Source: Bryoerythrophyllum caledonicum
Taxonomy: Eukaryota > Streptophyta > Bryopsida > Pottiales > Pottiaceae
Direction: 5' to 3'
DNA: 64,000 nt
NCBI GenBank assembly: GCA_963971425.1
Contig: OZ020526.1
Span: forward strand, 4,801,976-4,865,975
A program made the position numbers and the translations under genes. How positions within the stretch are numbered: the first letter of the stretch is position 1; every line of letters begins with the position of its first letter. Below the pieces are notes generated by a model. It made no database searches. It had not been told where the DNA came from and saw only the letters and a list, made by a program, of their open reading frames with translations. Of the stretch, positions 22,206 to 33,667 are shown piece by piece.

Positions 22206-24480
22206 TGAATTTTTTATTTTTTATTTTTGGCACAAAAACAAACAAAGTTTGAATTGCAAAGTAACCAAGGGAAACCAACAAAACAAACGTGCCAAGACCG
22301 GCAGCACAGGGCCAAATGCAGGAATACTAATGAAAAGCACCAACTCAAATCACCCTCTTGTCAAGCCTTGTACACAAGGCCTTGTTGCATCCCCACATGG
22401 AGTCGAAAGTGATGGCGGCTTTGGATCTATTCATCTCTAAATTGGCAATCCAAATTTTGTCCCATGCAATCTTGCCATAGTTGGTGAGCCCTTGCCAGAT
22501 TATGTTCTCAATCTTGTAAGGCGTCCACCGTTGTTGATTAAACCCAGTCATTCTTACCGATCTAGAGAGTCCAGATGGTAATGCTACAGAGAATTTACCA
22601 AAATCTTTTGAGCTTTTCAAATTTCCTCAAGGGGTGGAAGGCAAACAAACTCAAGAGTGGAGAGTCTTCAGTGCTGAGTAGAGGAGTTGCTCAAGTTTTT
22701 CAGGATTTTAACCAGATAGAGCCAAGTGTCGCGACTCGCGAGCCTGTGGGCATGACCAGAAGCTATGCACAATGCTTTCCGTTTTTCCACACTTGCAGAT
22801 GCTACAATTGATATCGATGTCTTGGCAAGCCCGACTTTTCCATTGGTTCACCGTAACGGCCTTGTGCCAGAGTTGCCAGATAAGGCCGGTTCCTTCCCCA
22901 CTTGCTTCGTGTCCCAAACATTTTTCCACTTGAGTTTGAAGTTGGGGGGAAGAACCTTGTTCCGTTTTGTAGTGACAACATCAAGGGGCGGTCGCCTAGC
23001 ATGCAGTAAGTGCCTGCCAAACTTGGTGATTTAGGAGAGTAGCGGTTCGCTGTTGATCCGCTTGATTTGAGTCGGGTCCCAAGTGTGCTAGTTCTTCCAT
23101 AGAAGAGGAGATTCCTTTGCTTTTGTTCCCGTTTTAACAAAAAAAAAACGCGCACCTTCTCCAATCAGCCACGAACTACGATGGTGTTGGGTTGCTCGTC
23201 AATTGGTCTCCGGAGTAAGATGCATGCTTGAGTGGCTATTGTAAAGAGGCCTCCATGCTCCCGAAGAGTCCAAGCACCCTGTTGGCCAATGTCCCTTCTT
23301 TCCACCATAACGTCTCCCGTGAAAACATAGAGCGGCATATGATTGTGTTCCTGCTCAAAGACCCCAAGCCACTTGCTGCTCTTCGGCGGGTGAGTTCCTG
23401 CATTAATCCAATAGATCCTTGTCGGCCAGAGCCTTTCCTCTATCCTCTCCCATGGTTCGCGTTTACCCTCTTCTAGACCAAACCGGGGGACTGTTTATTC
23501 AAAGTTGAGAATTCTATTTTCTGGTTGGAAACAGAGGTCTCTAGAAAACACGAACTCTCGCCATGCAAGTTGGGCAGTTCTCCTATTTGGAAACTCCAAG
23601 GCCGTCCTAAGTGCTCATGTCTCAATTCACCCTTGGGCGCTCAACCATTCTTCTATGGTGTTTTCCGAGGTGATGGTCAATTCCTTCACCAGAGCCCGCC
23701 ATGCTGATTTTGTCTTGTTCCACAACCAAGATTGGTTGGGACCTTGGAAGCCTCTTTTAAATTCCCACCACGTACACCGTGCCCATTTAGGCCCTCATTT
23801 TGGTTGACATTGCGATAAATGGTAACGCAGTAGTCAATTAAAATTTGATAGGCTTGGCATGTTGGCGGAAATTATCCACTTGCACATGAGTGATGTCATA
23901 GCTTCCATTGGGTTGACTACATTGAGCCCTCCTAGTTCATTTTTTTGGCATATGACATTCTACTCTGCTCTGGTGGGGTTTGTGACCTTGCCCACATATA
24001 ATTTCGGATTTTTTCGGTCACTCGCTTGATCTACTGGAGCTCCCTCCCCAAAGGCCTATATAGAAGAGAGTAGTTGACACTAGCATATTGTTTCCTATTA
24101 TAATCCTAACAATGCTATTTGCTTTAACTATGGACCAATACTCTACCTTTTATCAAATTTTCCCTACATGAAATCATCAATGCTAGAGGTAATCAAATCT
24201 AAGCCAAAAGCGGTGCCTAAGAGTTTGGAGATCTCTCCCTCTTGGGCCCATTTAAATCAAAGGTTGTTAGTCGGCTGAGGCTGAGGTTGTCTATTACTTC
24301 CCTAGTAATATGCAGCTAATTTGTCTAGGTTCATAATTAATCCTAATGCGTCACTAAATGTCTCTAAGGTCACTAAGACATTTTGGGCAACTCGCTCTTT
24401 TTCTGCTAACATTTACGATGAGTCATCTACATATTGCATTACCACTTGAGGATTTTCTACACCAGACATATGTATTCCGC
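22206..24480 (-). mobile_element. Decayed L1-type LINE, 5'-truncated
   Basis: Minus-strand coding debris of a plant L1-like retrotransposon. The reverse-transcriptase active site reads QYVDDSS at 24415-24438 and is followed by a decayed ALGLIMNLDKLAAYY and EGEISKLLGTAFGLD region (24180-24360), typical of the RT thumb region of plant LINEs. Further on, 22708-22929 gives LIWQLWHKAVTVNQWK and CSICKCGKTESIVHSFWSC, a zf-RVT zinc-binding domain. Many stops and frameshifts interrupt it. The 3' end is an A-rich tail (T-rich on the plus strand at 22208-22231) abutting the family E repeat. The APE part is missing, so it is 5'-truncated and inactive. Confidence 0.75.
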
Positions 24481-24649
24481 TACTGACTATTTTTAGTTAC
24501 TGACATTTTAAAGTTTTTTGAGTGGTTATGGATGGGTGGATGATTGGAATTGGATTGCTCTACATAGCAGATTTGGATGGGTAAATTGGAATTAGGTGTC
24601 TCCACCTTATTAGTCAAGACTCCTTGCTTTTGGTTGTTGCTTTCGGGTG

Positions 24650-24845
24650 GTACCTATTGGTGGCCACCCACTAAACATGGCAGCACACTTTGAAAATTCA
24701 TACCTTATTCAATTTTCATCGGAAAAATATGAAATTACTTGGGTTAAAATTATAGTTCTGTTGGCTATTACTGAAGAAATGATCAATTTTTATTTTCTCT
24801 CTCCATATATGCACATTGCTTAACTTGTCGATTATAGGGGCCTAC
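24650..24845 (+). repeat. Family D repeat, copy 4
   Basis: Starts GTACCTATTGGTGGCCACCC and ends near TTGTCGATTATAGGGG. It matches 2365-2562 in order and length. Confidence 0.55.
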
Positions 24846-25276
24846 CTTACTCGGTTGAGATTATAAGATAACGATATTATAACTCATGGGAGAAATGAGT
24901 CTATTCTTCAAGCCCATTTGCCGCTTTTAGACCCTTGTGAACAATTCCATGAGAGTGTACCCAATCCAACCCCAATGCCGTATGGTATATCATCTATTCA
25001 GCTTCTCTCCTTGAAAATGGTCCACAAGTGATCTCCTAAGTCCCCATCTCATATTGTTGTCAACCAATGTGTGCAAATGAAGTTGTTCTTTTTGCATCAC
25101 CAATGCCAATCTCCTTCAGCAATGTTCTACAATGTACAGTTCAAAACAAAAGTATTGTGGGAGCAACTTTGATGTGGATGAGTACAAATTGTGCATATTC
25201 TCCACATGGTATCATCATGAATAAACAAAGTTATTGAGATAATTTGAAATGGTTAATTTGAAACTTATTCTTTGAC
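24846..25276. other. Spacer with no recognised gene
   Basis: AT-rich sequence without open frames of note or recognised repeats. Confidence 0.4.
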
Positions 25277-26390
25277 AATTTTAAAGACCATCAAAGATGT
25301 GTTGAACCTCTATCTTAACCCATTAAGGCCTACAAGAGATTTTTGCTTGGGAGAATTTACGAGTGTAATAGATTATGAAGAGCATCATTTACAAAGAGGG
25401 TACATTTCATTGCAATCAGGCTTCACAAAAATCACTATAGTTTGCCAATGCCTGCATCAATTTTGGTGGTGCTAGTTCCAGTAGATGCTCATCTTGCTCC
25501 ACTTGTAAATTTGCCTTGGAGGTGGCCTGTAGTGCTTGCTACAAAGGTTAGCATTTTAACGCCCAAGTCATGTTTATCCAAAACCAAGATATGTGCTAAT
25601 TTGTTTTCTTTGAACTAACTTTGATGGAAATAAAATGCCTAATATTAATATCCAACCTTACAAAATTGAACTCAAACCATGACCTATACTTTGGGGAAAG
25701 TTTGCACAACATCTAACCGTTGATGGAATAGATGATGTGTTTAAAGATACCATATCTTGGTAATAAAATTGTGGACTTTGAAGGGTATACTACTTTATCC
25801 ATCAATAGACTTGCAAGAATTTATGTATTTTGAATAAAAAGAGGTTCACATGTGCACTAGGTTGAAAGCTTTGCATTGACATATCATACACAGAGAAAAC
25901 ATTTGTACACAATTATTAATGATTTTCTATGCCTTTGTCTATTTGATGTGTACAAAAATGTTCCAAACTTATACAAATCAAAACAGAAGTTTTGTATGCG
26001 ATGAGAGAGATCAACAATCACAAAACAATGAAGAATATTTGAAAGATAAATTTCAATCAAAACTTAAGACCAAATTCATATTGCATGTGTATGAAATACA
26101 ACATAGTATGAGGCATGGTATTCATTGTATTTTAGTGTATTTGATGTATTTTGAGTTGTATACCTAGCTTTTCTAGGAGTTCTATAACTCTAAATCATGA
26201 TATGATTTTTTGGGAGTGTTCATGTAATATGTGCGCAAATCTAAACTTCACATTTCACAACCTAGTTCCTCATGGATTTCATGCAAATTGAGTTTCATCA
26301 CCTCTTGAGTCCCATTTTGGGTCTTGTGGGCATTAAAGGGTTAATGTGCCAAAACAATCCAAAAATGGTCACTTGTCCTTAATGGGTTAA
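25277..26390 (+). mobile_element. Family B element, long version
   Basis: Bounded by TTAACCCATTAAGGCC at 25314 and TAAAGGGTTAA ending at 26343. The first 280 bp resemble the 286-bp MITE at 1173-1458 (TTTGCCAATGCCTGCATCA, GTGCTTGCTACA). The remaining roughly 700 bp contain a short frame at 25919-26167 without a recognisable domain. It could be a longer family member or two nested elements. Confidence 0.45.
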
Positions 26391-26993
26391 AGACCATCAA
26401 AACCCCCTATCATAACCCTTTAAAGCCGATGAGCTCACAAGGACTAGGAGAATATTTTACAAGTGTGATCATGCATAACATCATCTACACAATGGATACA
26501 TTACATTGCAACACCACATCACAGAAAGCACTGTAGCTTGCCTATTCTTGCATCAATTTTGGTGGCGCTTGTCACGGTAGATGCTCCTATTGTTCTGCCT
26601 TTAAGTCACAATTCAAAATTTCCTTAGAGGTGGTTTGTAGTGCTTGCTACAGAGGTTAAGGTGCCCAAATGATCCAAAAATGGACGTTAGAACATAACCC
26701 TTTAAGACCGATGAGCTTTTCTGGCTAGTGAGAATCTACAAGTGTTCTAGATCATGCAGAATGACATCTATGCTTTGGATACATTTCAGCATAAAAACCT
26801 ACAAATTCATTTTACAAAAATCATTGTAGCTCGCTGATGCTTGCACCAATTGTCATGACAATGGTCTCAATAGATGTCCATCATCCTCCACCTTGAAGTC
26901 ATGATCTATTTTTTCCTTTGAGGTTGCTTGTAGCGCTTGCTACAAATGACCCATACATGATCGTTCAGCCTTAAAGGATTAAAGGGGTTAGTG
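26391..26993 (+). mobile_element. Two tandem family B MITEs
   Basis: Two head-to-tail units of about 300 bp (about 26418-26696 and 26697-26993), each starting AACCCTTTAA.GCCGATGAGC and ending in GTAG.GCTTGCTACA followed by the terminal region. The phrase TTAAAGACCATCAAA that precedes the 25.3-kb element is repeated before the first unit, so flanking DNA was duplicated together with the element. Confidence 0.5.
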
Positions 26994-28813
26994 CGTATTT
27001 CGAAACTGCAAACCCTCGTCAAGGCGACAATTCCATGCGGAACAGTGGAGATGGCCCCCCATGGTCTTATCTCGATTTGTATTTGGAGTTTGTCGTGTTG
27101 GGAGGTTTCTATCTTTGAAGATTCTCATCATGTTTTTTTTAATGTTTTACATGGAAATGCATTGCTCATAAATGGCTCGGTGCTTTGTGTGCAAATTGCA
27201 CTGTGAGCTGCAATGAATTCAAAAACTAAGTATCATTTCATACATTGACTTTCATGGGGCTTGAGTGATGAACCAGTTAACTGTGATGAACTCACAGAAT
27301 GAAGCAAGTTTGTACATTATCATGTGATGAAATCAAAGAGTCTAGAAACTCTATACTTAACCCTTTAGATCCTAATTTCCATGATTTGCATACATATTGT
27401 ACACACACTTTCAAATATTAGATCATGATATGGAGTTACATAACTCTTGGAATACCTCAAAGTACATGGCTAGATACACAAAATACATTCATATATAATG
27501 ATTACCTATAAATATAATGTCACATACTATGTTAGTATTTTGTAAACATAGAAACTATTTTGGTCTAAACTTTAATTGAACTTTGCCTCTTAAAGACTCT
27601 CAAATGTTTTGTGAATGTTGATCTCCCTAATCGCATATGAAACTTATGATATGATTTGTATATGTTTTGGAACATCGTTGTATATAATCAGGTAGGCAAT
27701 ACACGAAGATTCTTGGAAAACCATGCATACATGTTTATTTCACATGTTGTCTGTCAAAGTGAAGCTATCAACATAGTGCACATTTGAACCTCACCCATTT
27801 TCTACTATGATATCTTGCAAGATTCTATTGATTGATAAAGCGTTACACCTTCCAACATCTACAATTTTCCCAACAAATATTGTACCCCATCATTGGTTTC
27901 AAAAAAAAAAATCTAAAAACAACTACCATTTTTTTAATAGAAATTATGTCCAATTTTTTTTGACTTGGAAAGTTTTATTTTCCAATAACATCTATTTTTC
28001 CAAACATCTATTTTTAAAATAAATAAATATTTGGCATTATAGTGTCAAATCCAACCCTCATGTACAAATATAGTATAGAGATGGTTTAGGGTCCAAATCC
28101 AACCATCTCTGTTTGGCATTTGGCCCTAAATTTGTATAAAATTTAATAAAATCCTATCAAGCTTCACAAAAACACATGTGTGACTATAGTCAAACTTAAA
28201 GATAGATTATGCAATGTCATTATTGTCAGAAAAAACCGTTTTTCTTTACAACAACACTTGCTGCAACACTCAGTACCCACCTTTTTCATTATAACCACCC
28301 CTCAATACAACAACCTCTATATACACTAGGTAGAATAAACAAGTTGTTGTAAAGGGAGCCGACTGTAGTTAGTCTCTAAGTTCAACTATAGTGGTATATA
28401 AAATGTCATTGTAGTCAGTTTCTATGACTTTGTCACATATCCTTATCATAATAGCATATTTTGTTGTTAGTCTATATCAAATTATGTGCCAAAGCCCTTT
28501 ATACCAACCATGCATATGACATAAGGTAGAGGCACCCGATTCCGATTAGAAGAGTGTGCATGGAATGGTGCATGAAAATGGTAAATGCATGAAATGGTGC
28601 ATGAAGCGACCCAAAATGGATAACTCAGAATTTGAAAACTCCACTTATTATGAGCATTGGGTCATGAAGTGTGCAATCTTGAGTTGCTCCACCTCAATTG
28701 AGCTCTCATTGGTGGCCTTGCCTCAAAAGTCGAACAAGACCAATTGGCATTGGGTACCTCCGTGAGTTAGTTATCCATGGCATGTCTACTCTCTTTTTAC
28801 TCACTTTCACTTA
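26994..28813. other. AT-rich intergenic DNA with repeat debris
   Basis: No supported gene. TTAACCCTTTAGATCC at 27358 followed by TTAGATCATGATATGGAG echoes the interior of the 25.3-kb family B element. The stretch 28210-28370 contains a CAACAAC-rich tract ending AAGTTGTTGTAAAGGGAGCC, related to 31650-31940 and 32785-33065. Confidence 0.4.
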
Positions 28814-29361
28814 GGGCCGCTTTACACTTGGTGGCCAAGTTGAGTGGCCGTCGATTTCCACCAATGAGATTGCTAGAATGGCCAAAGTCCGGACTTTGGG
28901 CCTTTACACTTATGCCCAAACTCCAAAGGTCGTCGTCCTACATGGCAGCACTTTTGGATTGTTTTGGCGCCAAAGCGACGGCCTCTTAAGCAAAATTGGG
29001 GTCGCCCATTATAGTGGACCCAAATTTCAATCGAGAGTCCTTCAAATTTTTTAATAAAATAATCAAAAATTGACAAGATCTGGACCGTTAGATGAAAGAG
29101 GTCGAATTTTTTGGCTGATTTTTTTTGGCTGATTTTTTTGGCTGATTTTTTGGGCTGATTTTTTGGGCTGATTTTTATTGGCCCAAAAAATATAGGGTTT
29201 GGACTTTGGATTTGGCCTTTGGAGCTTCACACCACAACCGGCCAAACCTTCAATCTATATTATTTAATGTGTTTTTTTGGCAAAAAAGCTTGGCCTCTTG
29301 CCATAGTTTGGCCACTATTCTGACGAACGGTCACTCGACTCGGGCATAGTGTGAAGCGGCC
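28814..29361. mobile_element. Non-autonomous TIR element
   Basis: Ends are GGGCCGCTTTACACT on the left and AGTGTGAAGCGGCC on the right, 14-bp inverted repeats with one mismatch over the core. Length is about 548 bp with no coding. Subterminal GGCC/TTTGGCC motifs are abundant, as in some hAT-like elements, but no clear 8-bp target duplication is seen, so the superfamily is open. Confidence 0.55.
29111..29178 (+). repeat. GGCTGATTTTTT tandem repeat
   Basis: Five units of GGCTGATTTTTT with variable T number lie in tandem inside the TIR element at 28.8-29.4 kb. Confidence 0.75.
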
Positions 29362-30496
29362 TTTATTGGCATTGGGCAAAGGAGGGCACCAAATCTCACC
29401 TACTCTAGAGTTTGATTATGGGCTCCGGTGGTTTTTGGGCTTCTAAATTTTATATCAATTGCAAATCTTTGAGATAAAATTTGAAAAAATATTTGTTGAG
29501 TTTCATTCTTAATTCCGCATCTTTCTACATAAATGTTTTTGACATACAATGTCATTTGAGTCCCCAATTGCCTTAAGTGATCGGAATTGGGTGCCTCTAC
29601 CTTACTGCAATAAGATAAAGACTTACTACTACAATTATTGGAAGATTGTAGCATATGTACTAAATAAAATAATAGTATCTTTCATGACTAGCAAGGATCA
29701 ATACACTTTGACTTATATTGGCATCAAAAAAATTCATTAATTAGGATATAATATTTTGATAATAATTTTTATAAATACCAAAGTATAGAAGTAGTGAAAG
29801 AGTGAAGCATCTTCAAACTATTATGCAAGGATAAGATGTTTTAATATTATTAATAAACATTTCAATTTTTAGTAAATTCAAGTTGATATGGATATAAATC
29901 CAAATAGTCAAAGCATAGATTAATGCCACATTTTGAAGTAGAAAAAATCGAAACTTCAAAACTCAAAGTTCCCAATTTTTTATGTTGAGAAATTAGGTTT
30001 TTACATCTTGTCTAATAGGATGAGGATTGTTGACTTGCCTAATGATGTTCTTCAATTTTAGTTAGGATTTATTTTTATTTTTTTGGCAGTGCAAAAAAGA
30101 TACTAGTTATCAATGTAAATAAAATCTAAATGGAAATCAAAGGGCCCAACAAATGTAATAAAGCAATGTCAACAAGAATTGTAATCAATATCATTACACA
30201 TCTTACAAGCAATGTCTTCAACTTTCTATAACTCAAGATTGTTGCAATAGAACTTCTTAAAGATAGACCAAGGTCAAGTATTTCTAAGTTTGGACTATTT
30301 TTGTCCTCTTCAACGAATCCTTGATGATTCATGCATTTAGCCTTTGCATCTTTTGTAACCCAATTTGCTAAACTTACTCAATGCCAAAGTTGACGACCTT
30401 CTAGATATTAGAATAAGAGTGGTTACACTAATAGAAATTGCGTTAATAGCACCCAAGAAAAGTGGAGCTCTTTAATGCAAATTTTCTTGCTTTAGA
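29362..30496. other. AT-rich spacer, nothing recognised
   Basis: Only short frames on both strands and no recognisable RNA or repeat family. ATTGGCATTGGG flanks the TIR element on both sides (28741 and 29366), which may be leftover target or repeat sequence. Confidence 0.35.
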
Positions 30497-30673
30497 AAAT
30501 TTGTCACAAAGAGTACCAAAAAACCCCACTTTCCTAGATACTTTGTGACATGATTTCCGCTAGGGGAATGTTTTCCATGGCGGCATTTCTATATTTCAAA
30601 TAAGAGCCTTTATAGGATTCTTTGTCTACCATGTTATCAAAGAATCCTCCCCTTTTAAATGTAAGTAGCAACC
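30497..30673 (+). repeat. Duplicated block, copy 1
   Basis: TTTGTCACAAAGAGTACCAA through AAGAATCCTCCCCTT matches 32373-32555 collinearly at an estimated 80%. The copies flank a family A and a family E element, so the region has been built by duplication and nested insertion. Confidence 0.6.
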
Positions 30674-30685
30674 CTACAACTCACT

Positions 30686-31641
30686 TTAACCCCTAAAGGC
30701 CCAAGAGTCCCCTCGGGGGACTCTTGAAGGTTTGGGCAGATTCTTGTGGTGTCAATTTGTAACATTACTTTTTGAAATTTCTAAAAGCTTGAAATGGACA
30801 TTGCTAAAAGCCTCTTGTGAGTCCAATTTTTTTCCTAAATCCAACATTCTATTCAAAAGTTATAGGGTTTTGAGTTTTGAATGGGGAGAGCGGGCACATC
30901 GGGCACCTCCAAAAACTTTTGCTAGGACACTCTATTTTATGTGAGATTTTCAATACCAAAAAAAATATTATTTCCTTTCATATTGTCAAGAAAAATCTCT
31001 TGTCTTATGTAGAAAATAACATCATAATCTAAGTCAAACATTTTCACACATTGTCACACTTTGTCGGGCGAGGTGCCAAAAAAACTTCTTCTTTTCCACA
31101 TAAAACTATGAGATCTTCCTATTTCTTACACTTTATTTTTTCTACTACAAGATGTGGTCTAAACCTTCATATTGACCATTCGGATTATCATTCTAAAACA
31201 TATTTAGCTCACAAACAAATATAACGTGAGTTGGCAATTTTTGAACTCCACTCCTTGCACAATTGTTTTGAACACGCTACACCCCTTTTCTACCTCTTAA
31301 AAATGGTGTGCAAGGAAATAACATCATGATTAACATGATGGTAATGTTTTTAGACCTTGTGTAGTGCAAAAATTTGACACCAAGTGAAGTCAAAGTCTGC
31401 TCTTCCACGCAGGGAAGGAAAAGAACGATTTTCTCTACTTCAAACACTATTATAATAATCTTTCAATCCGTGCGGTCAAGTTTTATGAATTTTTTGAGGA
31501 CTTTAATCAACAAGTCTTTATTTAGATCCTATGGTTAGATGTAGAAATGAAACGTTTTGGTAACTTCATTACTCATTACACTAGAAAGAGCAATTTCAAA
31601 GTGTTTTTGGTGTGAAAATGCCTTGGGCCTTTAGAGGTTAA
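30686..31641 (-). repeat. Family A TIR element, copy 4 (inverted)
   Basis: Plus-strand ends are TTAACCCCTAAAGGCCCAAG and GGGCCTTTAGAGGTTAA. The interior is the reverse complement of the copy at 19221-20176. Near one end, GAGTCCCCTCGGGGGACTC forms a short perfect palindrome (30709-30727). Confidence 0.65.
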
Positions 31642-31649
31642 GCATAGTG

Positions 31650-31940
31650 AATGATGTACATCAACTTCCTCTACAACAACTCTGTTTGTTATAATATTCA
31701 TTCATTATAACAATCAAGTTTCTGTTACAGCAACCCTCTTTGTTTACATTATAACAATCAACTCCCACTACAACAACCCAAGCCGACTATTATATATGAA
31801 ATGGCTATAATAATAAATGCTTTTGTAAAGAAAGTCAGTTGTAATCCCTCTTCATGAAAGTCGAATTGAACAAATAATAAGGAAAAAAAAAGCTCCTACC
31901 TTGATAAAAAAAAACTCAAACTCAAATGATATATCCATGG
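31650..31940 (+). repeat. CAACAAC-rich duplicated repeat, copy 1
   Basis: Contains CTACAACAAC, CATTATAACAATCA and GTCAGTTGTAATCCCTC. The same order is found at 32785-33065. No coding. Confidence 0.55.
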
Positions 31941-31943
31941 CAT

Positions 31944-32372
31944 ACTACACTAAAAATGACAGTTAGTATAGTATACACTAAATATGAATCTGTACACTAA
32001 TTGCAAACTCTGCATCTAGTGTAGGGACAAAATTGTATACTAAATGCCGCCTAATACACCATTTGTCAAGTCTAATAAAGATTGCAATATGAATTTTTTG
32101 ACTTGTGGACGTTTGGTGTAGAGTATCAAAAGTGAAGAAGATTTTGAGTACATTTAAAAAAAACAACCATTTGCAACTAGAGGATTGGAATAAATAGAAC
32201 ATAGATATAAGAAGTCAACGAGGAAGAATAAAGGCATGGCGACTGGTAGACCATTGATTGGGGTTAACATTTATGACGTTGGCCGCTGACACTAATTGTC
32301 AACTTATTTACAAATAATGTACTAGGATAGGTGCACTTTTCGTCCCACTACACTAAATGTCATTTTTAATTT
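31944..32372 (+). repeat. Family E repeat, copy 2
   Basis: Starts TACACTAAAAATGACAGTTA and ends in CTACACTAAATGTCATTTTT, so the ends are inverted repeats. It is a shorter relative of 21563-22205. Confidence 0.55.
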
Positions 32373-33065
32373 GTCACAAAGAGTACCAAGAAACCCCACC
32401 TTTCTTAGATACTTTGAGGCATGATTTCAACTAGTGTTATATGGGAATGTCCCTCATAGAGGCATTTTTATATTTCTAATAAGAGCTGTTATATAATTCT
32501 TCATCTAACATGTTACCAAAGAATCCTCCCCTTCCATTGTAAGTAAGGCAAGCCCCCTAAAACCGACAAGTTAAGGAATGTGCATATATGGAGAGAGGAG
32601 ATAATTATACTATTATTTTTCAGTGATAGCGAGTAGAATTACAATTCCAACCCAAGTGATTTCATATTTTTCCGATGAAAATTGAGTTAGTTATGAATTT
32701 TCAAACCGTGCAGCCATGTTTAGTGGGTGGCCAGCAATAGGTACCCCCCATAACCAACGACCAAAAGTAAGTGTCTTGACTAATAGTGAAAGGTGTACAA
32801 TCAACATCCTCTACAACAACCATGTTCATTATAACAATCATTCATTATAACAAGCAACTCCTTACAACAACCCTATTCACTTACATTATTGAAACGATAA
32901 GCTCCCTCTACAACAACCCAAGCTGACTGCTGTAGATGAAATGGCTGCCGTAACAAATGCTCTTGAAAAGGAAGCCAACTGTAATCCCTCTCCATGTACC
33001 TGAAAAGATAACAGGCAAAAGGAAAAAAGCTCTGGTCTCGAAGAAAACTCAAATCCATGGCTCAC
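32373..33065 (+). repeat. Duplicated block, inverted family D copy and CAACAAC repeat
   Basis: Three adjacent repeats. 32373-32555 matches 30497-30673. 32556-32750 is family D in inverse orientation. 32785-33065 matches 31650-31940, including the ATCCATGGC end. No gene is present. Confidence 0.55.
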
Positions 33066-33667
33066 TGCCACATAGTTGAATAAAAGTGGATTTCCATGTT
33101 GATGGAACGGCAGGCCCGATTAAGAAAGTCCTCCGGAACCACAAAATCCGTGAGAGTTCGAATTGAATAAAGTTCGGTCAACAAATAAGATTCAGGTGTT
33201 GATCCAGATATATTATTCTTACGTAGAATTACCGACATCATCTGCTGAAGAAGGTCTAGGCGTTGACGAAGACAAACACCATCCCTGCTAATCTGTCCAA
33301 ATGACAGTAGTGAGAGATTTTCTGCAGGGCGATTTCAGTCATGATCTCCGGGTGATGTGCAACACAAGGCCAGCTGCAGAGATCGCAGGAGCTGCACAAC
33401 GCTGGTCGACTCAGTCACTAGAAAACCAGAGCTGCGTACTTATTCTCGTGGAACATCATCGATCGCTCGCTCGCTCTTGGGACCATTGCAGCAGGTTAGC
33501 TACAGAACTTGGGGGGGGTGCCATCATCATGTACATCAAAAGCGCACCGGTGGTCTGGAGTTTGCTGGTTTACAAGCTAGTTTTCCACAAAAAAGGCAGC
33601 TACCCAGGAGGTTCACTTCGCTAAGCGAGCAGCTCGTTCCTAGGATGAACGATGGGTCGGCTTGACG
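33066..33667 (-). other. 3' flank and likely 3' UTR of SUVH
   Basis: Mixed-composition sequence downstream of the minus-strand SUVH stop. Short plus-strand frames (33301-33665) have no recognisable domain. No clear minus-strand AATAAA was found. Confidence 0.35.
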
